Below are positions 36,972 through 48,700 of a DNA stretch of 64,000 nucleotides, in pieces. Within the stretch, counting starts at the first letter, position 1. Each line of letters starts with the position of its first letter. The notes under the pieces are model-generated. The model saw only the letters and a program-made list of their open reading frames with translations, was not told the DNA's origin and made no database searches. This DNA is from Planoprotostelium fungivorum (Eukaryota > Evosea > Variosea > Cavosteliida > Cavosteliaceae), in assembly GCA_003024175.1 (NCBI GenBank), contig MDYQ01000121.1, forward strand, positions 186,001 to 250,000. Reading direction: 5' to 3'. Both the position numbers and the translations under genes were made by a program.

Positions 36972-37257
36972 ATTGTTTTTTACCTTCACGTTTGCAATTA
37001 CGTGTGTGTACATCGTACAAAAGAAATGAAATTAAGGATTAAAAAGTTTCGATTTTCAAAAGGTGCGCATGATGTTATGTTGGCTCATCTCACGGAACCT
37101 GTGGATCGCTATGGAAAAGCATCATGAACTTACTTAAGGTTCGTCTGCTGATTCAGGAATTACGGTTCGCTCATCATTATTCACCAAAGAGGATTCACCG
37201 AATGCATCATACTCCGAGGTCGACCTTCACATATTTATCACTCAGCAACCCAACACC

Positions 37258-39619
37258 ATGTTTCGCAGGTGTGTAACAACTACATCTTCCCTCTTCTGAC
37301 CATCGCAGCAGGAAGAAGACAGTAGCCAACAAATCAGAGGCGATGGATTCACCAATCACCGGTGATGGACCGGCCAATTCACCCGATAGTCCTTCGCCTG
37401 CAGCAGAGGTCACATCCAATGCAGCCAACACGAAAATGGGTGAAGATCCGACATGCCATTTCTGATGATCTTCTAACCTTTGTCACCAGGAAGGAAAATA
37501 GAAGTGAACAACAGAGCCTTCAAAGTCAAGAGGCAAGATGTTAGAGATCCAGACACAGGACTCGTCGTTCACTCGACAGCTGAGGTGGATCAACACGTCT
37601 ACTTGACTCGACTAAATTCGGACAGATCGTGTTGAAGGATCAGCAACTCATCAACATGGTCAACAGCTTCGGGGTCCAGATGAATTACCCCGAGAGACAT
37701 GGAATGCGACAGAACAAACCGACTGTCTATCTGTCTTCACTTCTGGCCGCTCTGTCTCTGTTTAAGAAGGAGGAGGTGATATCCTTGACCATTAGACAAC
37801 ACTGACTCAAAGACAGCCGACAGGAGACTTTTTAAAACTGGTAGAATGGTTAGATGGAGAGATGGTTCGATTCAAGGTAATCACATCATCACCATCTACA
37901 TCCTTCTATTCTGTTATGATGACACGAGCTGATCTTCGGATGCACAGGCGAAGGCGGATAAGTTGATATCCGAAGGTAAGATCAGTTTCGACAGTCTGTG
38001 GTATCTCTTTCCAAAGAACTCGAAGGCATGGGGCAGGGTCATCGACGAACATGTCGTGGGAGGTCAAGTCCAGAAGGTCGCGTGAGTGTTTCGGTGATGA
38101 TCTTCCAGACATCTGAGGACATCAATAGGTACAACAAGGGAATGTTTGGTGCTATCTTCACGGTCACCTTGAATTGCATCAAATCGAACGGGAAGAACTT
38201 CTTCCGCGTCAACAAAGAGTGATATTTATTCTCCTTTTATTTCACAAATTGAATCTCGTTACAGCTTCAACATTCCAGAATTCGCCCTCTTTGAAAAGAT
38301 TGAGGACCTCAACACGCAGCCCATCTCATCAGACATCCTCGTCAGATTAGAAGACAGAGGCAGACGATTCATCCAGATCGCCATTGGTCATCACTACAAA
38401 AAGTACGAGGGATACATGTTTTTCAGAAGAGTTCACGGAGCCAAGTTATTCAAAGCCGACGGCCGTGTCATGTGTGATGTATCGACCTTTCAGAGGATGC
38501 TACCCGAGTATGCTGAGTTCAAGGTGAAGTCAGAGTATACAAGTGACACAAATATTGACTCGTTGTAGAACACCAGCGTGCAGACGCAATACGATCAATT
38601 TGGAAATCCCATGAGACAAGATGATGCAGTCGATGGCGTGGAAAAGTCGGTTCCAGATTCCGAGCTCTACCGCTGTTGGCCCACCGTAGGTGCGTCGTTT
38701 CGAATCCCTCTCCCAGCTTGTTTTTAACACCCCACAGCCGGCTTCAGTTTCGCCGCGAAATCATGGGGAGAGATCTTAGTGGCCAACATCTCTGACATCG
38801 TTTTTGACGTGGAAGCCTACGACAGGCTCGTGTTAGCCCCCGACCGTAAATCTCTCATCAAGGCCCTCGTAGATCAACAGCAATCGAAGAACAGAGAAGT
38901 CTTCCGTGACATCATCAGCGGTAAGGGTGGCGGCCGCATCTTCCGTGAGATCTCCTTCGTTTCCCGCCATTTCTCATTCCCACCAGTTCTCCACGGTCCT
39001 CCCGGTGTGGGAAAGACGTTGACCGCCGAGGCCATCGCAGAGAGAATCAAAGACCCCCTCTACAGCATCACCATCGGTGAATTGGGCATCACACCGAAAG
39101 ATTTAGAGGCCACCCTGGCTGAGATTCTCGAAGTGGCTTCCATCTGGAACGCCGTCATTCTTATGGACGAGGCCGACATCTTCTTAGAGCAGAGATCAGA
39201 CAGCGACATCCTCCGTAACGCCATGGTCGGTGTCTTTCTGAGACTGTTGGAATATCATCAGGGTGTCCTCTTTCTCACGACAAACCGTGTCAAGTGTTTC
39301 GATGAAGCGTTCCACTCGCGTATCACCATCGTGTTGAAGTACGAGCCGTTGGACCACGAGGCGAGAAGACAAGGTGGGTGTAGAATCTCATCATGATGAT
39401 GATTGACGGTGACGATCAGTTTGGTTGAATCTATTGGGATCTATCGGGGGAGATGGATACGAAGAATTATCGAGGCAACTGGCCAAGCATGAGATGAACG
39501 GGAGACAGATCCGTTCTGCCATCCAATTGGCCCACGCTCTCGCTCAGGAGGAGAAGAGCGACATCAAGTTAGAGCACGTCGAAACTACGATACGTATCGC
39601 CACTCAGTTTGAGAAATAA
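37258..39619 (+). CDS. AAA+ ATPase of the fungal-type DUF7025 family
   Basis: The start MFRSRKKTVANKSEAMDSP is restored by a short intron after CGCAG. The N-terminal half, including LINMVNSFGVQMNYP, FGAIFTVTLNCIKSNGKNFF and FEKIEDLNTQPISSD, with the FADGRVMCD-like KADGRVMCDVSTF motif, matches the uncharacterised region found before the AAA module in fungal proteins. The AAA core has Walker A HGPPGVGKTLTAEAIAE, Walker B VILMDEADIFLEQR, sensor I VLFLTTNRV and arginine-finger region FDEAFHSRI. The end has MNGRQIRSAIQLAHALA. Such proteins are widespread in fungi and some protists, with mostly unknown roles. The C-terminal module is well conserved. About ten introns are present. Confidence 0.82.
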
Positions 39620-39675
39620 ACAAGTTGTGTATCTGTCTTCATGATATCGGTGTAAGATGGAGAGGACGACCTCAT

Positions 39676-40730
39676 TCAGTGCGCAGGCGTCGATTCTTTA
39701 TTCTTGTTCTTCTCCTTAACCAATAGGGAGGCGTATTGGATGTTCATATACAGGCGTAGTGCACCCTCAGTCCACTAGAGAGAGGCACTCTTCTGTTCGA
39801 GGAGACCTCTTACAGTGCTCATGCGAGAGACGATGTTGCGGTAGTGATCCACGAAGGTTGTCATGCATTTTCTGCCCTCTTCAATTCTCTGCAAACTCCT
39901 CTCTACTCTCTCTGTCAAGTCTTTATACTGTAATGTCTGAGTCGGTGTCTATCGTGTGGAGTTGACATATGATATGTTACCTCCAATTTCAGCTCGAGGA
40001 GGGCAACCTTGGAGACTTCTGTTCCACTATCGATCTCATCCAACTCTGAACCGCTCGCATGGGCGTCTAAAGACGAATCTTGGCTGCACAGCACGCCTTC
40101 ATCGAGTGATCTGAGAGAGGTGAGTATCATCGTCCTGGTCGTGTTGTTCTCTTACATCTCGACACTGGCTTTAGAGGTCTTAGATACCTTCGTGCTTCTG
40201 TTCTTTTCGTCCGAGAGAAATCGGCCACTCCGACGGGGAACCGCTCTCATACGTATGGCAGCGGCTGCATCCTCTAAAGACCTTTCAAGATGCAAGTCGT
40301 GAACGTCGTCCCTCTTGACTTGAGATGTCTGATGTCGGTGTCTGGGGCTGGTTCTCTTAGCCGGGGATTCTCTCAACTCGCCCAAGATGGCGGCGACGGT
40401 GTGGTTGTCTTCATGTCCTAATGCATCCTTTTCATCCTCGGTGGACGTATACCTCGTGCATCTTCTACACAGACAGCTACCGTCGCACAAAGGACAGACG
40501 TAACTACCTCTATCGTGCATCTTCTTCGCCTGCACCTCGTTAGACATCCGACTCTCCACGTATGGCTTCTTTACCTCCATCCATGAGGCGTCCGGCAGAC
40601 GAGTCGTTCCAAAGCATCTCTCGCAGACTATGTTTGGGCACTGACTACAGCAAACGTGCCTTCTTGGATATTGCATCATGGAGTACTTGCATACGTGACA
40701 GCAGCGTCTGACCTCTACCTCTATAGACAT
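39676..40730 (-). CDS. CDCA7-type 4CXXC zinc-finger protein
   Basis: The start MSIEVEVRRCCHVCKYSMMQ opens a Cys-rich module: CCHVCK, CCSQCPNIVCERCFG, YVCPLCDGSCLCRRCT. The spacing resembles the zf-4CXXC_R1 domain of CDCA7 and related nuclear proteins, which in vertebrates bind hemimethylated or CpG DNA and recruit HELLS. The middle is basic (KRTSPRHRHQTSQVKRDD), with Lys-rich TKVSKTSKASVEM. The C-terminal part is acidic and then helical (YKDLTERVERSLQRIEE, WTEGALRLYMNIQYASLLV), ending NKNKESTPAH. It has four or more exons. No JmjC or BAH domain is seen. Family assignment rests on the Cys pattern and is moderate. Confidence 0.68.
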
Positions 40731-41396
40731 GCTGGATCGTGTCGATGTAAAATAAAGTCGCCTTGTTTTCTGTTGGTGTGTGCCCTCTAGAATTCAGTTC
40801 ATAGGAATTATTGAGTTCTGAGATAAGTCAGCCGATAGAGATTCAAGAAATGAAGATGGTGGAGAATCTCGTAAAGAGGTAGCCTAAACGCGCTGGATTT
40901 CTTCATATCGGCTGTGGCTGTCTTCTTTGGAGGGTTTATGGTTACTCTTTTTTTAGACGTGGGGTGTGCGGTGTCGTGGATACTGAGAATGACTGACGCA
41001 GAATAAGATCGCGCACCCAAATAAACTCTTCTACCTGCGATGAATCTCCAACGAGAGACCCCGAAGAAGAGCGCAATACTTTAAGAGGTGACGCGTGAGG
41101 TGTCGAATCTTAGTTTCGGATGTGGTCGTCGTGTAAGTATTAATACGAAACACTGCGGAATCGGCCGAAAACGAAGAACGAGTCGCACACTGCAACTCGG
41201 CACAGACGCTTGGTGATCGTCGCAAATTCATGACACGATTACCATGCGTTTTCTAGGTGCTGTCGACGAGGTGTTGTGGTGACTTCCAGGCACTCTATGA
41301 GGGCGACTATTTCAAGACTATTGTTTCAAATTGATCTTCGTTTAAGCTGGCAGAAGACGCATTGTTATTCAAATAATAAATTCTGACATACACCAA
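40731..41396. other. Gene-poor stretch before tRNA-Gln
   Basis: Two overlapping minus-strand ORFs of 66-70 codons (41031-41231 and 40808-41020) are visible. They have no recognisable domain, and I cannot join them convincingly. The lower one has a basic segment KKRVTINPPKKTATADMKK. Otherwise nothing supportable was seen. Confidence 0.4.
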
Positions 41397-41468
41397 GGCC
41401 GTATAGTGTAGCGGTCAGCACGCGAGGTTCTGATCCTTGAAACCCCGGTTCAAATCCGGGTATGGCCT
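41397..41468 (+). tRNA. trnQ-CUG: tRNA-Gln (anticodon CTG)
   Basis: The acceptor stem GGCCGTA pairs with TATGGCC. The D arm is GTG/CAC around TAGCGGTCAG, with the anticodon stem CGAGG/CCTTG and loop TTCTGAT giving anticodon CTG (decodes CAG). The T arm is CCCGG-TTCAAAT-CCGGG. A TTTT run follows at 41470. No intron. Confidence 0.93.
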
Positions 41469-41823
41469 CTTTTGCTTCTAGACGGTGAGACTTATCGATG
41501 TCGGTGAGGACGTTGATGATTTGTCTCGGATGTGCTCGTCCTCTTACCACCGAACAAACCCGTGACACAACCAAAATGCCTTTCTCCTCTACTTCAAAAT
41601 AATCTATAAAGTAGATTCTAGGAGGGGATTCACACCGAAATAAAAACGAATCAAGAGGACAAGGCTTCTGAATGTGACAGATGCTTGTCAGGTTTTGATC
41701 GCCCGTGGTTTGGACAGCCCACGCGAACGAGGTTCCTTCATGATGGACGCCCCGACGATACCCTTTTTATTCTTCGATTTCTTCGTAACTGTAGCTATCC
41801 TTTTCTTCTATGTAACATGTGGA
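41469..41823. other. Noncoding stretch with two possible hairpins
   Basis: No convincing coding region. Around 41676-41691 is the stem TGACA-GATGCT-TGTCA, and around 41710-41729 is CGTGG with CCACG. A TTTTT run follows near 41763. It could be a structured RNA, but no known family was recognised. Confidence 0.3.
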
Positions 41824-42220
41824 TTAGCACAGTAGATTTGCTATGGTGATTCTGTTCATCTGACTGCCTTCGTTGACATGATGTGAGTGATCGGCCAGAT
41901 CACGCTTCTCAGCTGAGATCTGAGCCAGTTGTGAGAGCTCAGGAGTGGAAACGGGAAGTGTCTGACCCAATAATTGGGGGCTCACAGGAGTCCAATGATT
42001 TTGGATGAATGAGTATCGGCTATAGACTTTATACTTCTTCTGCAGGTTGATGACTCTCTGTACTCCCGTCAGTCTCTGATTTTCGCACGATCGGAAGATG
42101 ATAATGACTCACGTGGGGTTGTTGTTCAGTCAGGGCTTTGACCATTTCCATGTCCTTCTGTTTCCTCTTCGTGGCGGGTCTTTGCCATTTCGAAAAGTCG
42201 CAGATAGTTGGAGGGGGCAT
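41824..42220 (-). CDS. Small hypothetical protein, about 120 residues
   Basis: Start MPPPTICDFSKWQRPATKRK, then an intron opening GTGAGTCATT, then RLTGVQRVINLQKKYKVYSR and SFIQNHWTPVSPQLLGQ, ending NRITIANLLC. The two exons join in phase 0. It has a basic N terminus with no signal peptide, membrane helix or known domain. The conserved-looking NHWTPV/SPQLLG is not assignable. An in-frame continuation further upstream was tested and is out of phase. Confidence 0.55.
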
Positions 42221-42533
42221 GATGCTGGTGTGCGTTCTGTTTGTGTAGAAAATAATGTGAGTAGAGAGTAGACGTCTTTGGACAAAAGATCCGCCATGTC
42301 CTGTCAGAATGTTCGGAACCTGTTTCCCTTCTGAAGAGCCTCAACATTGACGTAAGGCTGAAAATTCTCGACAGAATCGAGAATTTCGTGAGGTGTCCCT
42401 CCCTACAGGTGTTCTTAAAGAGTCCTGCCGACAACGGTTCTGATGGTCAGTGATGTTGTCACTGCGGTAGCGAAAAGTTCGGGGCTCTTTTCTTTATGAG
42501 ATACATAGGGTTCAAAAATCAGGGTGATGTTGC
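42221..42533. other. Intergenic stretch with an AT-rich hairpin
   Basis: No supported gene. A stem with arms AAATTCTCGA (42363-42372) and TCGAGAATTT (42378-42387) and a five-base loop is present. It resembles the AAATTTC/CGAGA intron motifs but lies outside any called gene. Confidence 0.5.
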
Positions 42534-44036
42534 TCATCCTCGTGTCCAACTGGCGAGAGTAGAAGTGAGAGCACTACCGAGGAGGAGTTGAAGAGGATGA
42601 TACGTCATCACGGGAAGGAAGACGAGGTAACGCATCGGATCATCGCCGTAGAGGGCGTTGATGATGGATAGTCCCATCCCCATCGTCTTGTGAGGTGCAG
42701 TGAACAATATGGCCACTCTCTCTTTCCGCGTATATCTGTCGATGTGTCAACGAGATGAGAAGATGGACGTGATACAATGATGGTATAGAAGATCGTGATG
42801 CATGATGTTGCTCACTTGAGTTGTGGAATAGAGCCAACACCCCAAGCCAATGCCGATATGAGAACATAATTCACGCTGATGATGCCACCGACCAACAGCC
42901 ACTGCAATGGAGAAGCAGCCCCGTTCGGGTCGACGAACGCGTCGCTGAAGACAGTGAAGAACACAAAGAGGACGATGGCGTTGCTTAGAGGGCTCACGGG
43001 AACCCAACCGAGCCAGTGCTCTCTCTTGAAATAACGGAAGATGTTGAAGATGGCTTGCCCGACCGAAATGGGAAGTAGTACAGTTAACAGCAGATTGACC
43101 ATGAGAGATACGTAAGGAATCTATCGATTGAATCATTCTGATGATGATGCAGCTATGAGGATGATGTCACCGTGGCACGGCATGTATGGATATCGATAGA
43201 ACATCTTTCACCTCCACATTCTCACTCCTCAGAATGAGACTGATCAGAAAAGGACTCAAAAATATTCCCGTCACATTACTGGAGGGGACGATCATCAAGT
43301 ATGCAACATAGACGGCTCACCTCAATAAAGAACTGAAGAGTGATCCCGCTGTATCACCTCCAGATGATCTCGTCAGTACGACACATGTTGTCGTCGTCGA
43401 TGGAAAACAAGACAACAAGATCATTCCAGTCAAGATGTATCTGCGATGCGTCATTGATGCGCCCGAATGGTTTTCATACTCGTTCAGACCCAGACGGCGT
43501 AGAGGAATGACCTCTAAGAAATTGAATAGGGGAATGAGACAGAAGATGAAGAGTTGGATGACAGAGTGTAGCTTCCAGTTGAAAGCTGTCTTTGTGATGT
43601 CGGAAGTTGGGATTGTGAGCCCAGACATGAGGAAGAGGAGAGGAATTAAGACGAATGGTGTCACGATCTGATGCGTTCAGGTGTAAAAGATGAGGTCAAT
43701 TTACCTCTGGATGGAGTGGGCCGTCTCTGCGACCGATGTGTGGTAAAGTGTAGCCGAGTATGACTGATTTGGTCAGCCATCGTGAAATCTGTTGGATGAG
43801 ATATGGTCACCCCCAAGCGAGAGCCCGACAAGAAAAAAGTGTTTCGATAGACCGTTCAAGAAGGCTTTCCATCGTGGAGGTGGTGGTACAATCGCTTCTG
43901 TCGGTGTCGTCTCTGAATGAAGAATCAGCATCAGGTACGATCACACTGACAAAGGCTGACCTGGAGTAGAGACGATCACGTCTAAAGTTTCTGCCTTCCT
44001 TCCTTGCGGTGGCGTTGACAGTTCGATGCTGTGCAT
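42534..44036 (-). CDS. SLC10A7: SLC10A7/Rch1-like bile acid:sodium symporter family transporter
   Basis: The product starts MHSIELSTPPQGRKAE and has multiple membrane segments. Visible in order are FLNGLSKHFFLVGLSLG, PFVLIPLLFLMSGLTIP and FNWKLHSVIQLFIFCLIPLF. Next is a loop TTTTCVVLTRSSGGDTAGSL, the P/STTTT..V.LTxxxGG motif of the SLC10A7/Rch1 branch. The later helices are NLLLTVLLPISVGQAIFNIF, NAIVLFVFFTVFSDAF and VAILFTAPHKTMGMGLSIIN, ending SALTSTLASWTRG. Family members limit calcium entry or affect Golgi and plasma-membrane ion balance. Upstream in-frame codons leave the exact start somewhat open. About seven short introns are present. No bile acid role is implied. Confidence 0.85.
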
Positions 44037-44894
44037 CTCTTCGTCCTTTTCGTCAGCTATCTGATTCAGTCTGCCATATTTTGTTGAAGACATGTGATGT
44101 GTTCGTGATGTGCTCGATGACTATCGGAAAACTCGGACCAATCTCGTTTATTTTACGGAAAAATGGCTTATCCTGCTTCACTAGCGACAGAAGAAAGGGA
44201 TGATTTCAAATAATAAATCAGAGTGGAAGCGAAGAGACGTCATGGGATGCAGCCAGTGTCTCCATCTGGTACGAATATATGCGGTCATATTTACAGCATG
44301 ACAGTCCCTCCCTCGTTTAGTGGCCACCGAAGTTGAGGATGGACAGGAGCGGGATCGAATTCATTTGAGGGTTGAATCCTGGGTATACCAAATCTTGACA
44401 TGCAGTGACCATTTTTTGGGGTTCGCAGCTTGTCACCTATTTTGTAATTGAAGCATCCATGGTGTTGTCAGATGGTCCTGGCTCGTCCGCTGGTAGGTTA
44501 TCGAACCACAGTCACCCATCGCACCCGCGGTGGGGTGAGAAAGCTCCGTCGATCACCAAACAGTTTCACCTGTTGCCGTAACTCACGACATGCCAGATAT
44601 GCATATCTGTTTGTCGGGCTGCTGTCGGGGGGTAAACACGGAGGTCTTCCGGGTTTAGATGATAACGTGGAAGATTCGTCTTACTAACGCACGACACTTT
44701 CTGAAAAGGTGGTTATTTGGTTTTCTGGTTGGTGTCCATTTGGATCACTAAATTTTTCGACGTGCATATTCCAGTAGCGGAAGAGAAGTGATCCATCCAC
44801 AACTTTAACCGGGAAAGCGAAACAGGTGTCCGTTCGCACAACAACACTTTTTTCTCTTGGCACCAAGATCAAGCGACCACCTCATCACCTCACC
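44037..44894. other. 858-bp intergenic region, nothing secure
   Basis: No ORF with convincing coding character was seen. A stretch near 44302-44392 (CCTCGTTTAGTGG and GGTTGAATCC) superficially recalls tRNA boxes A and B, but it does not fold as one. The region separates the SLC10A7 start from the start of a secreted-protein gene, so it probably contains two promoters. Confidence 0.5.
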
Positions 44895-45543
44895 ATGAAG
44901 AAATACCTCTCCTGCCTGTTCGCTCTATCCATTGCAGTTCTTTCAGTTCAAGGCGATTGGAGCTCCTGCACATACACAGACCTCAGCGGTAATGAGATCG
45001 ACCTGAGCGCCTACAAGACCGCTGTGGACAAGGTCGTCACTTTTACTGGACTAGAAGACGATCCTACGGCTGCAGAGACTTGGTATTTCAATCTCTGTCA
45101 GCCACTGCAGCAGCCACCGGTTCTGGATGGCGGCTGTACTACCTCTGCAGAAGATATCGCAGCTGGACCCGTTTCAGTGTGTCAGACGTGGCAGGATCTC
45201 TACAGTAGCTACGTCATGGGATCTTTGCCCGAGGGGGCGCTAGGTCCAGACTTTGTCGCCTGTGAGTCTTCTCTTCCGTGAACCTCACTGAAGATGAACA
45301 GCTACCATTGAAGATGGAGTCGTAGACGTCCAAGGTTTGCAGGGGCCTTCAAACATCAACGGGAGGAGTGCTCAGGCCATCATCCTCCACCTCAAGTGTG
45401 GTGCCGTGAATGAGATCGTGAATGCAACGGCCCTGTTCAAATCGACTTCGTGGACCTTCACTTGGACCGACCCTTCTCTCTGCGATATTGCACCCGCCCG
45501 TTTCAGTCACAAGTGTCGCGGTCCCCGTTGCAGACACCGCTAA
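44895..45543 (+). CDS. Small secreted Cys-containing protein, MRH-like
   Basis: The start MKKYLSCLFALSIAVLSVQG is a textbook signal peptide with cleavage near VQG-D. The mature part has spaced cysteines: WSSCTYTDLSGNEIDLSAY, FNLCQPL, GGCTTS, VSVCQTW, LKCGAVNE and DPSLC. The order resembles the mannose-6-phosphate receptor homology fold of Atg27-like or MRH proteins (a Y-D..L..C start and a late WTDPSLC). That similarity is weak, and no carbohydrate-binding Gln/Arg/Glu/Tyr set can be pinned down. One intron follows GTCGCCT. It ends RFSHKCRGPRCRHR with no membrane helix. A missed 3' exon is possible. Confidence 0.6.
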
Positions 45544-45780
45544 GAGCTTCAATAAAGCACCTAATCTATCATTACGCGTATCATCTCCTCTTGTTCAGGG
45601 CTCATACATGGATACATTTGAGGTTGATATTACAACACTGTATTGGCAGAACAAATTCACAGGAAAGGAGAAAATGGGTGGTCATAAACGAATGAAACAC
45701 TCCCATTTCATGTTGGGTGTTCATCTTCAAGATCTTCTTTGACACACGTGGACGAATCACAGCATCAACGTCGCACGATT

Positions 45781-48700
45781 ATGAGCTCGGATAGAGCAAA
45801 GGCTATCCGTGAGAACAAGGATCTACGAAGTAGTCTCAATGTATTAGAAGACATGCTTGCCACAGAAGGAGAGGTAGAACCACAGCCAGTTCTTCACACG
45901 TCTCCTATCAACGCCCCACCTTCGGATCAGAAGGAAATTCGAGTCAATCATCACAATACATCCACGGGTCTCTCGCGATCCACTTCAGAGACTTTCAAGT
46001 CGGTATCCCCATCCACATCACCACGTAGTTCACACAAGATCTATCGCAGTACATCAGGTAACATCCATCCTCGTGCATTCAACATCTGACTGAAGCAGAA
46101 TCACCGGGAAAGGTTCAATTAATGGAGGGAGATATAGTCGATCTCGAGGTGCGACCTCTGAGGGTGAGATATGGACAAAGTCACACCTGCGATTGACTCT
46201 GAATCAGTCGAGTGATAACAACCTGACGACAATGAGACCCACAGGAAGAGATCACCGAGCCGAACTCTCTTACGTCCACGACTCCATCACCATCGGTGAG
46301 TCACCTCTCCTCCCTTCCCTTCTAAACCAAGTAGAAAGCAACACGACGCGTTGTCTCTCCATCATGGTCAGTCAACTGAGAGAACTACAAGCGGGAGAGC
46401 TCGAGAAGAGTCACGCCGAGTACCTGCGTCACACGGCACTCCCCCGAATCATTCACAACGTGAGTTCTTCCCGGCATTTTTTCCCACTTTCTCACCGCTC
46501 CAGGTCATGCAGAAGAACTACAGCCAGCAGTACGAAGACCCCCTACAGAACTTCCTCGCACTCAGCATGAACGCCGCCCTGCAGACTTTATTGGACGCAC
46601 CTGCTCCCTCTCTGTCCATTCTATCAGACATATTAGACCACCAGAAGAATTATCACTTCTCCTCCTCCACTGCACGCGTAGATAGTGTCGACGGGAATTT
46701 CGCGAGGATGAGAGACTCGAAGTGGATGTCCTCTCGCCTCGTCTGGTTGATCAACCGATTCGGCGACAACGGAGGTGAGAATCTTCACCGAATTTTCCGT
46801 ACAACCCGATGAAATTTCATCCAGGTTTCGACGGTCTGTTGACCCTCCTGGAAAACAGTGAATCCAAGGACATGTTCGTCACCATCGGACACATCGTGGA
46901 GATTTTCGAAAGATTGTTCGAGACGGACTACCTCACCACTCAGAGGCAGATGGAATTTCACGTTCGCATCTGCAACGCGATGACGTCACGCCTGTCCCAC
47001 ATGTCGGCCGATGACGTCAAACTATTCAAGAAGGAAGACGTGGAGAGCTGCATGAGACATCTGACGAAGACAGTGGAGCATCTGAAGGGAAATACGGTTG
47101 CCATGGAATTCATCGAGGGACTACAACTGACCATCGCCATACAATGCATACAGAGCCCCATCTTCGATAAGAGGATGTTCGGTCTACAACACGTCAACGA
47201 AGTCGCCTCCGTCATACGTTCCTTCTCGAATAATTCTTCGGCTCCCATTCGGGTGAGACGTCGATCTACATCGTTGTAGATGAGTCCTGATGACGTCATC
47301 AGGAGATCAAATGGCTGACACCGGACGGTATGATAGAATGGTTGAAACACAATCGCGTCTTGCATCATCTGTACGGTACCTCGGCTCATCACGAGCTGCT
47401 GAAGAGATCTGGAGAAGTCATACGACTCATGGCCAGACACAACCAGCTCACCCTTCAAGATCTAGAGGAGATATGGATATGCGCCACGACAGTCCACGAA
47501 GCTTTCAACAGCATCATCTTCAAGGTGAAGTGAATGTATACCATGGTTTGAATGGAGCACACATGGATATCGTATATAGAATGGATATCTACACACAGGA
47601 TGTATCGCTTTACGATGTCAAGTGTGACATGGAGTTGAAGTGTCACAGGTCTTGGGTGAGGTGGCGTGCGATCTGAAGAACGAACACTTGACAAAGATAT
47701 TGGAGTGGATAGACAAGTCACCCAGGAACATACTGAACGGTACATGCATCAACCTCGTCCGCGATCTAGCCAGAGGATCACAAGACATATCTCTACGCCT
47801 CCAGTACATGGATTTTCTATGGAAAATTTCGTGCGAGGCCTCGACACCCCTCGACGTGAGTCGCGGAGATTTCGAGGGATTCTCGTGACGCGTTGTAGAT
47901 CTGCAATCAGTCTCTGTGGAATGTCATTGAATTGACGAGAGAAACAGCGTTCAAACCTTATCGTTACACTTGGATGTCTCAGACGCTGGACCAGATCGAA
48001 GAGGATCCGAGGTGAGATGAAATTTCATCTACATTCCTGACGTTTGTTCCCAGGAATTCTGCCTTGTGCTGGGAATTGGTCGGAAATATCTTGTGTGAGT
48101 GGAGGGATGACACTCTTTTTCTGACCTCCGACAGCCACTTATCCACCACGTCCCACTTTAGAAGGAGATGATCTGAGAAAAGTTCTCCACGTGCGTCACG
48201 ACATCATGTCACGACATCTCACTGACATCATCAGATGATGGAGACACGTCATCAGATCATGGATGTCTTTTTCAACGATCTACAACGGTACAAAGATTCC
48301 GTACGTAACTCGATCTCCACGATAGATCTCTCTTCGAAGGAGGTAGACCACATGATATTGGGTGTGGGTAGAATGGATTACACGGCAGAGATCACCTTTC
48401 GCACTCGATTCCTCAGCTTCGTCCTGCGTAATTACGCGACGGTGGTGGATATAGAGAGGTTCCTCTGTCTGTGGGACGAACTCATCACCCATGCAATCAC
48501 AGACAGAGAGGCGAGTTCAGGTGAGATCTACATTCACTTACACTCTTTTGCATCGTATGTTGTGATACCATGTGTAGAATGATATCATGACGGATGAGGT
48601 ATGACATCATACAGGCTACCAGTGGTTCATCGATGCATTGGAGGGACAGATGGGGAGAGCCATCGATGAAGAGAACACTTCCCTCCTCTTTTTAGGGAAA

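Noticed and set aside
42126-42434. Upstream minus-strand ORF as first exon of the small hypothetical protein
   Set aside because: The candidate intron joins it out of frame with MPPPTICDFSKW.
44302-44392. tRNA-like box A/B sequence
   Set aside because: The stems do not pair as an acceptor, D or anticodon arm, and box B lacks the usual TTCGA core.
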